Shown here one piece after another: positions 1 through 11,900 of a stretch of 64,000 bases of DNA. A model generated the notes under the pieces. It was not told the DNA's origin, did no database searches, and saw only the letters and a list, made by a program, of their open reading frames with translations. How positions within the stretch are numbered: position 1 is the first letter of the stretch; every line of letters starts with the position of its first letter. A program made the translations under genes and the position numbers. The stretch comes from Symbiotaphrina buchneri (taxonomy: Eukaryota > Ascomycota > Symbiotaphrinales > Symbiotaphrinaceae): NCBI GenBank assembly GCA_001599915.1, contig BCIG01000018.1, forward strand, positions 124,001 through 188,000, given 5' to 3'.

Positions 1-1376
1 GTAACAATAATGGACATGATGGAATGAAAGCCATCTTAGCGGTGAAGCAGCGAGGATGGAGAAGAACAAAGAGCATATCGAAGGAAGAGACACCTTGGGA
101 TAGTCCAGGTGGGTGGATATAGGAGAAATGGAGATGTTGTTGGGGTGGCACTTTTCTGTCTGGCCACCATCAGAAACCGGCAGTTATGAAATATTAGGAT
201 AGTCCATAAAGTGTGCATTGCCAGGGGTCTCAGGACTGGAGCTCAATCGTCGATTTGTCGGCCCCCAATTCAGCTGACAAGGGTATCAATCCATACATAA
301 TATGCCTTTCCGAGGCACAGCCGTCTCAGCCTTGTCTGTTTTAGTATCCACATCGCATTAGACGTTGCCTACTTGGAAGAATAATTGAGCTCCAGCTTTT
401 GATAGGGCATGAGAGCCTGTATGGAATACTGTGAGTGAATCTGATATGCGAGGAAGCGTGAATGATAAGAACGAGATTAAGTACATCTCTCCAGAACAAC
501 ATATTTGTTGCAAATCTGCCGAGGACAGATCATACACACCGGCAGCGGTTAATATGGGCGCCGATAGGAGTCTGAATCTCCGATTGCGCATTTTTCGAGA
601 GCATCTTCATTGGAAGATCGACGACTGTTCAAACAACATTTGGCTGGTGGCTCATGACCAGATTTGAGAAGTCAGCCGCCAGCTGAGAAGGACAAGGAGC
701 TTGTGTGCGATTTGTTAGCCTCCCTTGTCCCCAAGGGCCCTGCCGAGCTTGCAGGGAACAGCTCCTGCCAATGGTTTGGTGGTGGAGGATGGCAGCGAGG
801 TAGCGAATTGGGGCGGTGCGAAGGGCCTGAAGTGCCGCGACGTCGTCTCAAGTCTCGCTTCCCCCACGCTTTCTAATCTTCCACATTTTCATGCTTCAGC
901 AGGACGCATTAAGGCCAATACCAATTAATGCCCTTTCCATCGTCACTGGCGATGGCGTCCCTTGCATATAATAAGTTTGATGCAGGATCTCGCCGCCAAG
1001 CCAAGGGTCTCTTGTTGGGGAAGCATCGCCGGTAAGCTACGCGGATCCGGACCCGAGTTCATCCATATCCAACTCAGGATATCCCAACTGCAAGTGTCAA
1101 AATAATGCCCAGTATGACATACAGGGGCGGAGATCGGCCCGTTATTCCATTTTTCCCGTTCCTGAGGCACTTCGGCGGTGTTCTCGCACAAGCTTCCTTT
1201 TTCGTGCTATTACCCCGGATTTCGGTTCTCCATGAGGGTCCTCTATTCATGTTCTGGAATTACTTTATGAAGCTTCTCTACCAAGCTTTTTCTTCCTAGT
1301 ATTTCAATATCTCAAAAACATCTAAGCTTGATAGTACCATCTCCTTCGACTTCATACTAACATCAATTTACCAATT
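1..1376. other. Intergenic, no gene recognised
   Basis: Short open frames occur on both strands but none resembles a known family, and their codon use looks random. The last 100 bases before 1377 are rich in C, T and A (for example around 1300-1376), which fits the 5' leader of the aldolase gene that follows. I see no RNA gene or repeat here. Confidence 0.5.
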
Positions 1377-2409
1377 ATGCCTTCCGCAACTCTTCCCTCC
1401 CCTTCATCTAGCCAGCCCAAGGCTCAAGGTCAAGGCATGGCTGCTTACCGGTCCACAACTCTTTTCCAACCTCATTGTGCCCGGCAGGCTCTTCGGGATG
1501 CTCACGAAGGCAAGATCAAGCCACTCTGCGGCTTCTACTTCGGTCTCAGTGCCGTGCCCCTTGTACGAGTGATAGCACCCATGGGGTTTGATATCGCGTG
1601 GATTGACTGGGAGCACTCTTCTTGCAACGTAGAGACTATGACTACGGTACTTCTCCAGCCTGGCTCAGCTCTTGGTACTTGGCTAAGGAGTCTTGCAGAT
1701 GGTGCATGAGACTATGTTCATGTCAGAAGGCAAGACCATGCCTTTCGTTCGGTACGACTTCCACATCCTTTTTTCACTTGTTCTCACTGACAAGGACCAC
1801 AGCATTCCAGGTCACGACCACGCCGCAGTCGGCTACGCACTCGACGCCGGCGCCAGCATCATCGTACCACAAGTCGACACCGTCGAGCAAGCCAAGCACA
1901 TCGTCTCCGCGTCCAAATACGGCGCAAAGAACAGCGGGACGCGGTCCGGTCCTCCATTCCGGCTCTACCGCGGCATGACCGACAAGCCGCTGGACCCTTC
2001 GCGGACGCTCGAGGAGAACCTCAACGACCAGGCCGCCATCGTCATCCAGATCGAGTCCGTCGAAGGCATCGACAACCTCGACGCCATCCTCACGGCGTGC
2101 CCGGAAATCGACGCCTGCTGGCTCGGGACCATCGACTGCAGGCTGTCGATGGGCCTGCCGGGAAACTCTGGAATGGGCGGCGCGGAGCCGGAGTGGCTCG
2201 AGGCTGTGGCTAAGTATGAGGCTGTCATGAAGAAGCATGATAAGCCCATGGCTGGATTCGCGCTGGGCAAGATGAAGGAGCGCATGAGCCGGGGGAAGGC
2301 GTTCAATATTGTTGCGACGGATATTATGGGTCTTCTTGGACAGGCTAGTGAGCTAGTCCAGGCGAGGGAGTTGTTTCCTGCTTTGAAGCAGAATGAAGAA
2401 AAGTCGTGA
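1377..2409 (+). CDS. HpcH/HpaI-type aldolase (2 introns, 309 aa)
   Basis: A class II metal-dependent aldolase of the HpcH/HpaI family (2,4-dihydroxyhept-2-ene-1,7-dioate / 4-hydroxy-2-oxovalerate aldolase type), which cleaves or forms hydroxy-2-oxo acids in a TIM barrel. Introns 1647-1698 and 1752-1802 give a spliced frame of 310 codons; the second is 51 nt and carries no stop, so the unspliced frame reads through it. Visible motifs are DWEHS near residue 83, the arginine in VRIPGHDHAAVGYALDAG (catalytic Arg of the family), a metal-ligand Glu in QIESVEGIDNLDA and an Asp in WLGTIDCRLSMG. The length is slightly above the bacterial family (about 260 aa) because of an N-terminal extension of about 35 residues, not obviously a targeting peptide. 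Fungal homologues are usually annotated only by family, so the substrate is unknown. It stands alone, with no pathway neighbours. Confidence 0.9.
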
Positions 2410-2753
2410 GTAGACGGGAGGCTATGAGACTCTGTCCTGCCTGCTATGAGGAGATCCTTGTTTGATAGCTTTTGGGCAATAGATAAATGCATTTCTGACT
2501 TCATAGATGAAGTAATTTGCAATGCCAATACGTCACATCGTGCTGGAAGATTGAATGGTAGATCAAACCGCTATCATTGATCTGTTCATGCTCGACTAGC
2601 GGAATAATACATTCTCGTGATTCTTCGAATTAGAAACTCGCAAGAAGGCAAATCCCGGGTATTTGGGCGCAAATTTGATGCAACACAAAGCAAAAGACAT
2701 CCCATCAAGCCATGCACGCGAATAGCCAGCAGCTGACTCTCTACCACCCCGTC
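2410..2753. other. Convergent 3' spacer
   Basis: Between the stop of the aldolase gene (+) and the stop of the DUF7918-type gene (-). It should hold both 3' UTRs. No coding potential was recognised. Confidence 0.5.
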
Positions 2754-3883
2754 CTAGTCGTCAAGCAAGTCGATGACTTCGATCTCCTCGGAACCTCTGG
2801 CGCGCTTATTCAGGCGTCCTTCATCACCTTCACGCTCTCTCTTGATCTTTGACGTAGCAGAAGAATCCTCGCGCTTTACTTTAGCCTCGTTCTCCAGCTC
2901 TGCAACACGGGCCTATTGTTATCAGCGGGTAATGCTTTTGGTTTAATAGAGCGTCCCGAAGACTGGCACATACCTGCAGTCGCCGGATCTGCTCCTCAGG
3001 GGTCGGCTCCGGGGAGGGAGTCCGGGGTATAAGTTGCAAAGCTTGTAAGGCACCTATACTGATCAACATATGCTCCCAAGGTGGGATATATAGTGCATAC
3101 CGTGGCTCCTGTGCAAGAAGTTGAAGTGGAGCAGACGACCATTCACGGAATCTAGGGGCACCCTTCTCCATTCGAAACAAGGCCGCGGTTGGGGCGTCAA
3201 ACCTACTGGCCTTCTCATGAAATGCTTGGTTAGTCGACCAGGAAGTCACGGAGTTTCTTTGACCTACTTCACATGGCTGTCGATACGTTTCCCCTTCAAC
3301 ATCTTCTCAGAGATGCACTCGATCGGCTTAGTCTCTTTGGGTGCTTCGACGGGACACGGCTGTTGTTTCACAACGTGAATACGTTCGATCCTTAAAGTGA
3401 TACACCCAAGCCTTTCCACACGTGCTGGGTCGAGCTTCTGCTGCACGTCAAGCTCTTCAACTGAGTGATATTAGCAGTATAACCGCCGACATTTGCATCT
3501 AGCTCACCAATCTGCAAAGACCCGAACGCTAGATTAGCCTTGCTCCAAGAGTCTGATTCCGCGGAATATACGTCAATGTTTGATACATCGCTCATCTTGC
3601 GGACTTTTCTGTTGATGTTGTCCCAATTAAATAGCTGACATAAGTGGCCGTGAGGCTGTTTCACGCCATCAAGGATTATATCGTAGAACACCGCATTAGC
3701 CTCATGCAGACGGAAACCTTCCATTGCTTCCATTCTGATTGAGAATGTGGCACCATTTCTAGCTTCAATATAGCGAGTAATGGTGGAGTCATCATCTCCT
3801 GCAGCGACATCCTCGTCAACATACTCCGTGAGGGTTTCTCCACCGGAAATGACCGTGACTCTGATCTGGTCAAGGATGGCCAT
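2754..3883 (-). CDS. DUF7918-type conserved fungal protein (4 introns, 305 aa)
   Basis: Uncharacterised fungal protein. The start at 3883 (MAILDQIRVTVISGG) fits the family habit of beginning with a short strand leading into an EY-[DE]-rich turn. Introns at 3461-3507, 3206-3267, 3059-3100 and 2913-2973 give 306 whole codons and turn broken frames into one protein. The N-terminal two thirds is the conserved beta-rich domain: TRYIEARNGATFSIRME, then LGCITLRIERIHVV, then KETKPIECISEKMLKGK. This is followed by ALQALQLIPRTPSPEPTPEE and a short charged coiled tail (ARVAELENEAKVKRE) ending in EVIDLLDD. The basic KIKRERE and NKRARG patches suggest a nuclear location, which is inference. The 42-nt intron at 3059-3100 is very short. 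No function is known for the family. The family name rests on my recall of its pattern, not on a search. Confidence 0.8.
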
Positions 3884-5149
3884 GTTCTGAACTCGCTGTA
3901 CTCCCAAAAGGTCCGAGAGCGTGAGATACCTTGTTGATGGCGACCAGAGTCACAAGAGTGACCCTTGAAGCAGGAAGAAGAATAATGGGTGGGACGTAGG
4001 AACGGCGAAGAATATGAGATTCGCGTGGAGCTCGCGAGTAAGCCACCAATCAGATGCCCTACCCTTACTGAACTGTTGAGAAGTGAATGGATATCCACAG
4101 AGCGTGGGCCATGTGGGTCGGACAAGGTGATGCCGCTGAATCGTGCCCGAGAATCAGAGCTGAAGCCGGCTACCGGGAGATCTCCCGCTGCGAGATCGAT
4201 CCAGGAGACAGATTTGCCAGATAGACCACTTTCGGTGATTCCACCACGGAGTGAATAGCTGGGGCTCAATCACGAGATTGATCGAGATTCCCCCAATCTA
4301 GGAACAGGATGAACACTGTGAGCTGTTCTTTTCATCACCAGAGACTAGACTATGCATACCTATGCTTTGGTGCGAGTGCATGAAAGGACGGCTTTAGCAC
4401 ATCTCGGACAATACACCACTGTGTTGATTAGATGTCGTTGGGACGTACAACGTGATATGACAGGTTGGACTTGCTGAACGAGGCTGAGAATACGCGAGGC
4501 TGAGAAGGCACAAGTGTACGCGTAAGAGGCGCGCTGTCACGGGACGGGCCGCGGACGCCTTACCGCCTTCAATCGACTTGCACCTAAGCATCACCTTAGC
4601 TGCTGTCGCAACGAAAGTTTCGGGAAGCAGGCCAATTGGAGTGGACCCTTGGTGAATGATCCCGGAGAGCCTTTACAAATTATCTCACAACACGATTAGG
4701 AACGCTGCGATAGTGTAAGTATTAATAAGATTACCGATATCACGGTCTAGTTGAAGATCTCGCGGACTCTAGCTGCACCAAAGAATCCAGTGGATTATGT
4801 TCGTTGCAACGAGCAAGATTGCCAAGATAACCTTCTCCTGTGCAATGTGTCTACCTAATGCGAGGCGCTGAACGCTTGTTCAGATTCGATAAAGACTTAC
4901 ACCGCTTCACCGCATCCTGCCGCTTATTGATCTCGTTATCGCATCTATCAGCGGTTGCAGGCAGAAGGCGCGATAGGCCAAGAGCTGCTCCACCGTTCCA
5001 GCTGCACCAGAATCCTTTTTATAACCTGCTGGGGTTTGTCTCTAGTGTGACTCTGTCACCCACTCACTTACTGCTCCTTCCAGAAAGGTCATGGTCCTTC
5101 CCTTGCCTCTAATCCTCGCAGGGAAGTACGCCGGATACCCCTGCACATC
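3884..5149. other. Intergenic, no intact gene recognised
   Basis: Contains a long antisense-like frame (about 3676-4269, minus strand) overlapping the 5' part of the DUF7918-type gene, with no recognisable domain. I judge it fortuitous. A short direct repeat CGAGGCTGAGAA occurs twice near 4478-4510. Nothing else was recognised before the carboxypeptidase stump. Confidence 0.45.
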
Positions 5150-5587
5150 TTATCTTTGTGCTTCCAAGAGGGCGTTATTATTGGTCAAAATTTTCGAGAT
5201 ACCGTTCCTGCGTATGACAAGGCGGGGATCCTTGAAGCTTTTGAACAGCTCCCATACCGCTTGAAGAAGGCGCAACTCAATGGTACCGAGTACGGTGAAG
5301 TGCGGCAGTACGGCAACTTCTCCTTCCTCCGCGTCTACGAATCCGGACACGAGGTACCCTACTATCAGCGTAAGTCCAGTCTTCCGATGTACTTTTTATA
5401 TTCATAGTAATATTCTGCAGCAATTGCCGCTCTGGGCATGTTCGAACGTGTTCTTGGCCAGTTGGACGTTGCCACGGGAGATACGTTAATTAACGGGAGC
5501 TATGTTTCCAATGGGACCCTGGGCATGGTGACGCCGACTCATACCGAGAGCTTTGTGCCTCTTCCCACAAGCACTTCTACCTCTTGA
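5150..5587 (+). pseudogene. C-terminal stump of a serine carboxypeptidase (family S10)
   Basis: Only the last quarter of a secreted S10 serine carboxypeptidase is present. The frame reads [10 protein letters not shown], then [19 protein letters not shown], then HEVPYYQ, which holds the catalytic His of the Ser-Asp-His triad. A good intron (about 5371-5421, GTAAGT to CTGCAG) joins it to PIAALGMFERVLGQLDVATG and a Thr/Ser-rich end at 5587. The upstream 500 bases do not encode the GESYAG nucleophile region or the Asp motif (G-N-A/D-x-x-x-N) of the family. A tract at about 5120-5140 reading GKYAGYP may be a decayed trace. The retained intron and clean reading frame suggest a recent truncation. 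The MITE at 5729 lies only 140 bp downstream, so local rearrangement is plausible. The alternative, a 5' part carried on long unusual introns, seems unlikely. Confidence 0.65.
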
Positions 5588-5728
5588 GACAATGCCAGAG
5601 GGAAAGGAAATCAAGGGAACATAATGTCACTCTTTATACACTCAGATCTAGATATAATCAGTTAATGAAATTTCGTGAATGAAAATATCAAATCTTTGAG
5701 CACAATCACTTTGTAAGGATTTTGGTTG

Positions 5729-6180
5729 GGTAATCGGTAATGGCACGCCCCTGTTTTTGGTTACCACACGTCCCTCTCATCTACAATCTACATCGTATTA
5801 TATCTATCCGCATATCTCATTTATCTGCATCGTATAATATCTATCTGTCCGTATATCATCATCGTAACCTATCCAAATCATATCTCATCTATCTGGTTAA
5901 TCTCCGTGACGGCCAGATTGATCAACCAATAACTTGATCCAGGGCGACATATTTCAGATCTATCTGTAAATCTACATCATATCGTATCTTATCATATCGT
6001 ATCGTATCTATCTGGTTCCTCTGTGATGGATGGACCGATTAATCGATCAATTAAGGCACGAAGCTAGTCAAGGGCGCCCATCTTATGTTCACAAATCTAC
6101 CGGTATCCGCATCAAAGTGGGATTAGTCTGCACGGTCCAGGCTTTTTTTGTATGAGAGGGGCGTGCCATTACCGATTACC
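5729..6180. mobile_element. Mutator-like MITE (452 bp, 24-bp TIRs, 9-bp TSD)
   Basis: The ends are perfect 24-bp inverted repeats. The left repeat at 5729-5752 begins GGTAATCGGTAATGGCACGC and the right repeat at 6157-6180 is its exact reverse complement. The element is flanked by an exact 9-bp direct repeat TTTTGGTTG at 5720-5728 and 6181-6189. A 9-bp target duplication is the hallmark of Mutator-like (MULE, including fungal Hop-type) transposition. The interior has no coding capacity. It is built from AT-rich degenerate ATCTATC / CATATCGTATC repeats that are partly palindromic. Perfect TIRs and TSD imply a young insertion mobilised in trans. Confidence 0.9.
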
Positions 6181-6337
6181 TTTTGGTTGACATGGTATAG
6201 GTATTAACGTACTTTTCTACTTGACCTTGTAAAGTTTGTCTAATCATGCTCTATACAAGACCATAACACCAGCCCACCAATTCCTCCCACCCTGTATATT
6301 CATGACAAACTGAATCTATATCAGATAGACAGACGGT

Positions 6338-7484
6338 CTACGACGGCGGTAACGTCGTAACAGTACCATGCCGGAAGCCTAGTATTGCGGTGAACATCCC
6401 CCTTCCCGCCGGCACATTGGCATGGAAAACCATTCTGCTCCCATCTCGCGATGCCGTCGCACCTCCAGGAGCAACAAGGCCCGAATTTCCTCCGGTAATT
6501 AAGGGAAGTTGCTTGACATACGGGCCCGTCAAGCTCGTTGCCGTTGCATAACTCACATCATACAACGGGGTCGTGTAGCAGTTGCTGCTGAAGAATAAGA
6601 CATATGAAGTCTCTCCGCTTGCGCCGTCTGTCATGCGGATGAGATTCGGTGCCTCGATCAATGGACCGTCATTAGCATCGCGGTCCAGTAGCTCGACGGG
6701 TGCAAAATCCGGATCCGGGCTCATCCCGTCGTCTAACAGGCGCTGTAATAGAAGAGGCGTGGGAACGATTGGTGGCACGGTATTTCCACAGGATCCGCCG
6801 TGCCCGATACTATTTCCATCTATTTTGTACACTACGTAGAGGGAGCCATCGGCGTCTTGGTAACCGGACGGGTCAATGGCGCCGCCGACGCTCAAGGGGC
6901 ACGCGAGCGGTGTAGGCATCGGAGTGAAGGGCCCCAACGGCGAGGACGAACGTGCGGCACCGACACAGTGGTGGGCAGGGCTGGAAGCCGCAGTGCCAGA
7001 GTAGTACAGAATGAAGTCGCCGGATGGCTAAGAGGCCTTAGTTACAGGCCTCGTCTTTTCTGTGATAGTCGCAAACTCGTTGATAACTTACAATTTGCAC
7101 AACATCCGGGGCCCAAACGTTCCCAGGTCCAGCCCAAGAAGGAAGATCAGGAAGGGCATCTTGATCCATCACCGTCCAGTTTTCAAAGTCCGGGGAGGTT
7201 GCGATTTGGACATTGATGCTACCGTCATTGGTTGCATATGCATACCAGGCTGTTGCAGAGCCGTCAGCTGCTGCTTCATATTGAGACGTGCCTGATCACA
7301 ATCCGGGCATGACTGTCGTCTGGAGAGCACGTACATTGTTGTATTGGATCACAGCAGGATCAGGAAAGTTGGAGCTGATTACAGGGCCCTGAATGGAGAC
7401 ACTGGAGCCTTGCAAAGGGACAGATAGGGCTACTTTGCAAAAATGGGCGCTAAGAAAGATAAATAAAATGAGAAGAGCAACCAT
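6338..7484 (-). CDS. Secreted glycoside hydrolase family 43 (2 introns, 347 aa)
   Basis: A five-bladed propeller enzyme of GH43, the family of arabinanases, arabinofuranosidases and xylosidases acting on plant cell-wall hemicellulose and pectin side chains. The start at 7484 gives a hydrophobic signal peptide (MVALLILFIFLSAHFCKVALS). The catalytic set is visible: base Asp in NFPDPAVI (about residue 42), the pKa-modulating Asp in GGAIDPSGYQDADG, and acid Glu in GPLIEAPNLI. Introns 7028-7091 (64 nt, GTAAGT) and 7292-7330 (only 39 nt) give 348 whole codons. The second was chosen because it is the only GT-AG pair that restores frame into TAWYAYATNDGS; its boundaries are less certain. It ends FRHGTVTTLPPS at 6338 with no carbohydrate-binding module. 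The exact substrate cannot be told from sequence. Secretion and isolation near a carboxypeptidase stump fit a saprotrophic or plant-associated fungus. Confidence 0.88.
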
Positions 7485-8947
7485 AATATATATCGTAACG
7501 TTCGACCTCGCGGTTTGCGAATCGGTTGCCTTTGGATCTGCCGCAGGATGTTCCGTTGGTTTTCGACACAACGCTCGGCGACTTGCATCCTTATGTACGC
7601 CGAGTGTATGCTGCGATGAACCTGCATTATTAGTGATGTAACTCTGCAGCTGGCGGCCGTCCCTGCATTTTCCGTTGACAAGAAGCCCATCCAGCACACC
7701 ATAGTGTTGTCGCCTGGTGGTGTTGGCAACGCCTTCAGGTTGGCTGCCAAGCAACGGCTTCCTGCTATCCGGAAAAGCAGAGCCGAATAAGCCTTGCCAA
7801 CCCACCATGATGCGATGAATGATGGCCATTAGTTTGAGTGAATGCCGATCTGATCAATCGGCCTAGAGTGATGGACATGGACAACAGATGCCCTGTCAGA
7901 TAGCTGAAAGCTTGATGACCTCATTGAGATGAGATCAAGCCTACGTGAATTACCGGCAGAGCACCGTACGATTCAGGGACAGGCCGGCGACCATGGTTTC
8001 AGGTGGACGCACGGGACGCAAATGTGTTTCCCACGTGCCATCGACACGGTCGCTGTAGCTTAGGAAAACATGCGGTAGCGATTAGTGGCTGATCATGAAA
8101 TGGAGACACCTCGGCTTGTTTGAGCCGCGCAAAATAGGGGTGCGAAAGCCGGGTTTCTCGGTAGCGATCCACGTTGCGTCACCGATAGACTCTCCGCCTT
8201 CAGTCAGAGCTCCACTTCAGGTATGAATCAAGTTTTGGGCGCCTTGAAATGGAAAGAGAGGGCAGACCACCACAGAACGAGATAAAAAAAAAATAAAAGC
8301 AGAACGAGCATTATTTGATGAGATGACTTGATATGACGCTGCCACGTAGCGTTTCATAACACTGCAGCTTTTGAAAATTGAAAACGTAAGTTTGGAGGGG
8401 CGCGGCGCCATAAGACGGAGCATCAACAGTGAACCGCATCGAAGAAAGGGGAATATTTCCAGGCCGCAGGATCTCATCCCGTTTTGTAATAATACAAATG
8501 AGAATTAAGGGATCAGAGGTCGAAACCATACAATGTCGAACTGTCTGCAGCTGTGGTTGATAGACAACAACAGGTGTGGAGGAAGACAGAAGTGATGACA
8601 GAGACAAATCCTCATAAAAGCGTCGCTGGCATGTCGTACCTTCTGTCCGGGATTTACCGTTAGCTGGGAGCTACTACCGCCCTCGCACCCAACTGTATTG
8701 ACGGACCACGGACATGTAGCCGCCAGAACGTACCAGTATCCCCAGCGAAGCAACAGAGCTCCTGTGTCCGTCTGGAGCTGAAAAGGAGATGATGGAGGGA
8801 GTCAAAGGCTCATGAAGCTTAGGAGATTCTTGACTCAACCTCTTCTGGTCCAAAACTGGCATCCCACCTGAGCACGGACCGCTGCGCGCATGCCGTCAAC
8901 ACCGACGGCGGATGTTATAGCCTTGCCCTGGAGACGGAATCTAGAAG
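7485..8947. other. Long intergenic region, no gene recognised
   Basis: About 1.46 kb between divergent GH43 and the HAM-2/Far11 gene. Several minus-strand frames of 60-98 codons at 8217-8862 overlap one another and match nothing I know. A short A-run lies at 8281-8295. The region probably holds two promoters. A TGACTCA at 8831-8837 is noted, but one match is weak evidence. Confidence 0.45.
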
Positions 8948-11900
8948 ATGAATGAAGCGGACAACCCCGTTTCAGAGCAAGAAGGCACTCATGTGTTCGT
9001 CAAAGCAGATGAGATCGATGAGACTGGGTCGGATATAGGGGAGAAGTCTCCAGAGGATGTCGGAGAGACCAACTTTGGAGAGCTTGGTGAGGATGGGTTC
9101 CTTACGAATGCCTTCCGCAGCAACGCGGGGAGTGAGACGGATGGAACTGCGAAGAAGCAAGATAACGAGCTACCTGGACCACGCAGACTACAACGACCGG
9201 TGCTCAAAAGGGACCAATCACACCCTCCACCTCCTCAGCAACCACCCCCGGCTCCGCAGCAACAGGACATGGGCAATCCGACCGATTCCTTGTCATTGAT
9301 GCAACTCAAGCGGATTGTGAGTGAATTTCCGAGGTTGGAACCTGCACCGTATGCCTTTGACTACGAGGATACGGCCGATTACGCTGAGGAGCTGGAAGAG
9401 TGGTTTGAATATAACCATGAGGATCGAGAGAGGTTGTTCAAAGCGCGTATAACTTTTGAAGAAAAGTGGAGCAAATATACTGGCGAGTCAATTGAAGGAG
9501 ATCCACCGTGGATAGGAACAGATGGTGCCAAACGAAGCAAGTTTATTGCGCGAGAGGTTGCTGGATTGGAAAATCCGCACTCCGCGAGTAGGGAATCAAG
9601 TATTGAAACCCTTCTATATCTCGCATTGGGGGCTTGGGCCGAAACAGGTGGTCTTGAAGCTTCAGAGACAAGCAATACGGACCTTGATCCAGATGGTCAA
9701 GCCGAATCTTCAACGAGCAAAAGGGGAAGCACATCTCTACAAACAAAGTGGATGAGAATCAATATAGACACCATATACGACTGCATGGGTATCCAGCCAA
9801 TCTTCGACGCTTTAAGGGCAGCGTGTCCTAGGTCGGTGGATCGATTCAAAGCTAAGACTCACACTAATTGCAGATAGGAATAATGACGCGACGAATGCAT
9901 CGAGAAGAAAAGACGATGAGCTACAAGGTCCCGGGTCTGGAGAGCTGAATAATCTCTTGACTTTAATGTATTTTATTGTGGAAGCAGCGCGGTACCAAAC
10001 AGAAAGTGGGAAAGCAACGGCTCTGCGTGATGACTTGGGTATGTGGGAATCATCTCCGTCGCCCACAGGTGCTAACTCTCAGCGCAAGCTTCATTGGACC
10101 CTGATTATCTTCAATTTTTCGTTCAATTACTTGCCAACCTCCGCTGGGATGATGCTGTTGACGTTCCATTGAACAAGGTACGATTGCAGCAACTTACGCC
10201 AGCTATCACCACGCTAAAGAAACTGATCAGGTCATCCCCCTCTTATGGAAATCCATTCTGCTCTTGTTTGGGGGCACGAAGCAGCTCGAAGAGACGAAAG
10301 CGGTGTTACAGGAGCCATCACACACCTCATCCGGGGAGCATCGTCATCCGTCCATCACAGCATCGCCGCTTGACTACCATCTCTTCAGACAAGAAATAAC
10401 CTCGAAATATCCTGCCTACAACCCTCCGCCTCCGCTCCTGCCATTGGAGCCCGAGAACAATTCGATACTTCCTCCTTTACCCAGTCGGAGTCGCGCTTCA
10501 AGTCGAAGCTCGTTCTCTTCATCAAGTGGCAAGACTAACGGTTCCATCCTACACCAGCCTGTCCATATAGCCACGCCCGCACCTTCACCTCCACCATCTC
10601 CTGCCGGACCCGGGGGCAAAGTGGGCAAAAAACAGAATTACCAAACAAATCAGAATTTTCCATTTTTGTATCCACCACTAGACAGCTCCAGCAACAGCAC
10701 TGGAGGCAAAGGAAGTGCACTGTTGCAGGATAGTCTCGTCAGTAAAAAGTGGGAAGGTACAGACATCCCTACTTCGATCCTTGAGGCGGGGACATTATTC
10801 GCTAGTCGAATGCGGATGACACGAGCCATGAGACAGCTATGGGAAGAAAGGGAACGGTTCATGCAGTTCGAAAGAGGCTGGGGAAGAGCCAATGATCAAT
10901 TAAATCAGGACGAGCTGCCGAATAAGCTTGGGGCCTTAGCAATCAAGAGAGGCCTACGCGAGTCAAGGAAAGCAAAAGATCGGGAGGTTAAAAGGCGCCT
11001 GGCTACTGTAGAGGATTTCTATGTATGCATGACTCTGAGGCAAACATTTTTAGTGCTAACAGTGTTCGCAGCGTGGCGCTCTTCCGCATCTACAGTCCGT
11101 CGTCATTGTGTTATTGAAGCTCGTCTTGGCCAATGTCACTGCTATTATCACTCAGCCTGGCCCAAACCAATGGGGCGCCAACGCCGTTACAAATCAGGAC
11201 ATGAATGGTAACGGACAGCAAAAGCCAAGGAGTAACGGCAGTAATCCTCCGGCGCCCAATATTTCCTTTCGAGGTACAGATGGCAATGGTAGCGAGACCA
11301 TGGAGGAACTTCCTATAGAAGAGGTGGAAACTATCAGATCTAGAGAAATTATCTCCAAAGCGGTCTCCGCCATACTGTTGCTCTTGCTGAAATGGTTCAA
11401 GGTTTCACGTAAGTGACTGCCTCCTGCCGTCCAGAATCTGGCTGACCTCAATTGCAGACGTACTCAAGTTCGAGTATTTGGCGCAGCTTCTTCTCGATTC
11501 AAACTACCTTCCCTTAATCCTCAAGCTATTCGCACACCAAGAGCTGGAAAGGGTCGTGGCAGTGAAAGCGGACCGGGACGAATATAGGTAGGTCAACAGA
11601 ATCTGACTGGTTACGAACTGTGACTGATTACTCAAGCTTCTGGAAATTTTGTTACAATAATTCGAAGAACAAGCCGGAAGAAGAATCTGCAGACGATAGC
11701 GAAGATGAAGCAGTCCCCCCGCCAATCAAGCTTCATCGTAACGAGACTGCAGTTGAAGATCCAAATCTTTTTGGCCCACCACAAGTGGATGAACTGGGCA
11801 ACCCTCTTTCCGAAATTCCACCGGAGCCTATCACAGACTTCTCTTGGAGGAATCTCTTTTCATCTATCAATTACCTCAGGGTGATGCAGAAACTTTGCAA

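Noticed and set aside
3676-4269. 197-codon minus-strand open frame
   Set aside because: Overlaps the DUF7918-type gene in another frame and has no recognisable domain or intron continuation.
8831-8837. TGACTCA upstream of HAM-2 as a CPC1 site
   Set aside because: A few copies are expected by chance in 64 kb, and HAM-2 is not an amino-acid biosynthesis gene.
8217-8862. Set of overlapping minus-strand frames upstream of HAM-2
   Set aside because: Mutually overlapping, no shared splice logic, no motif.
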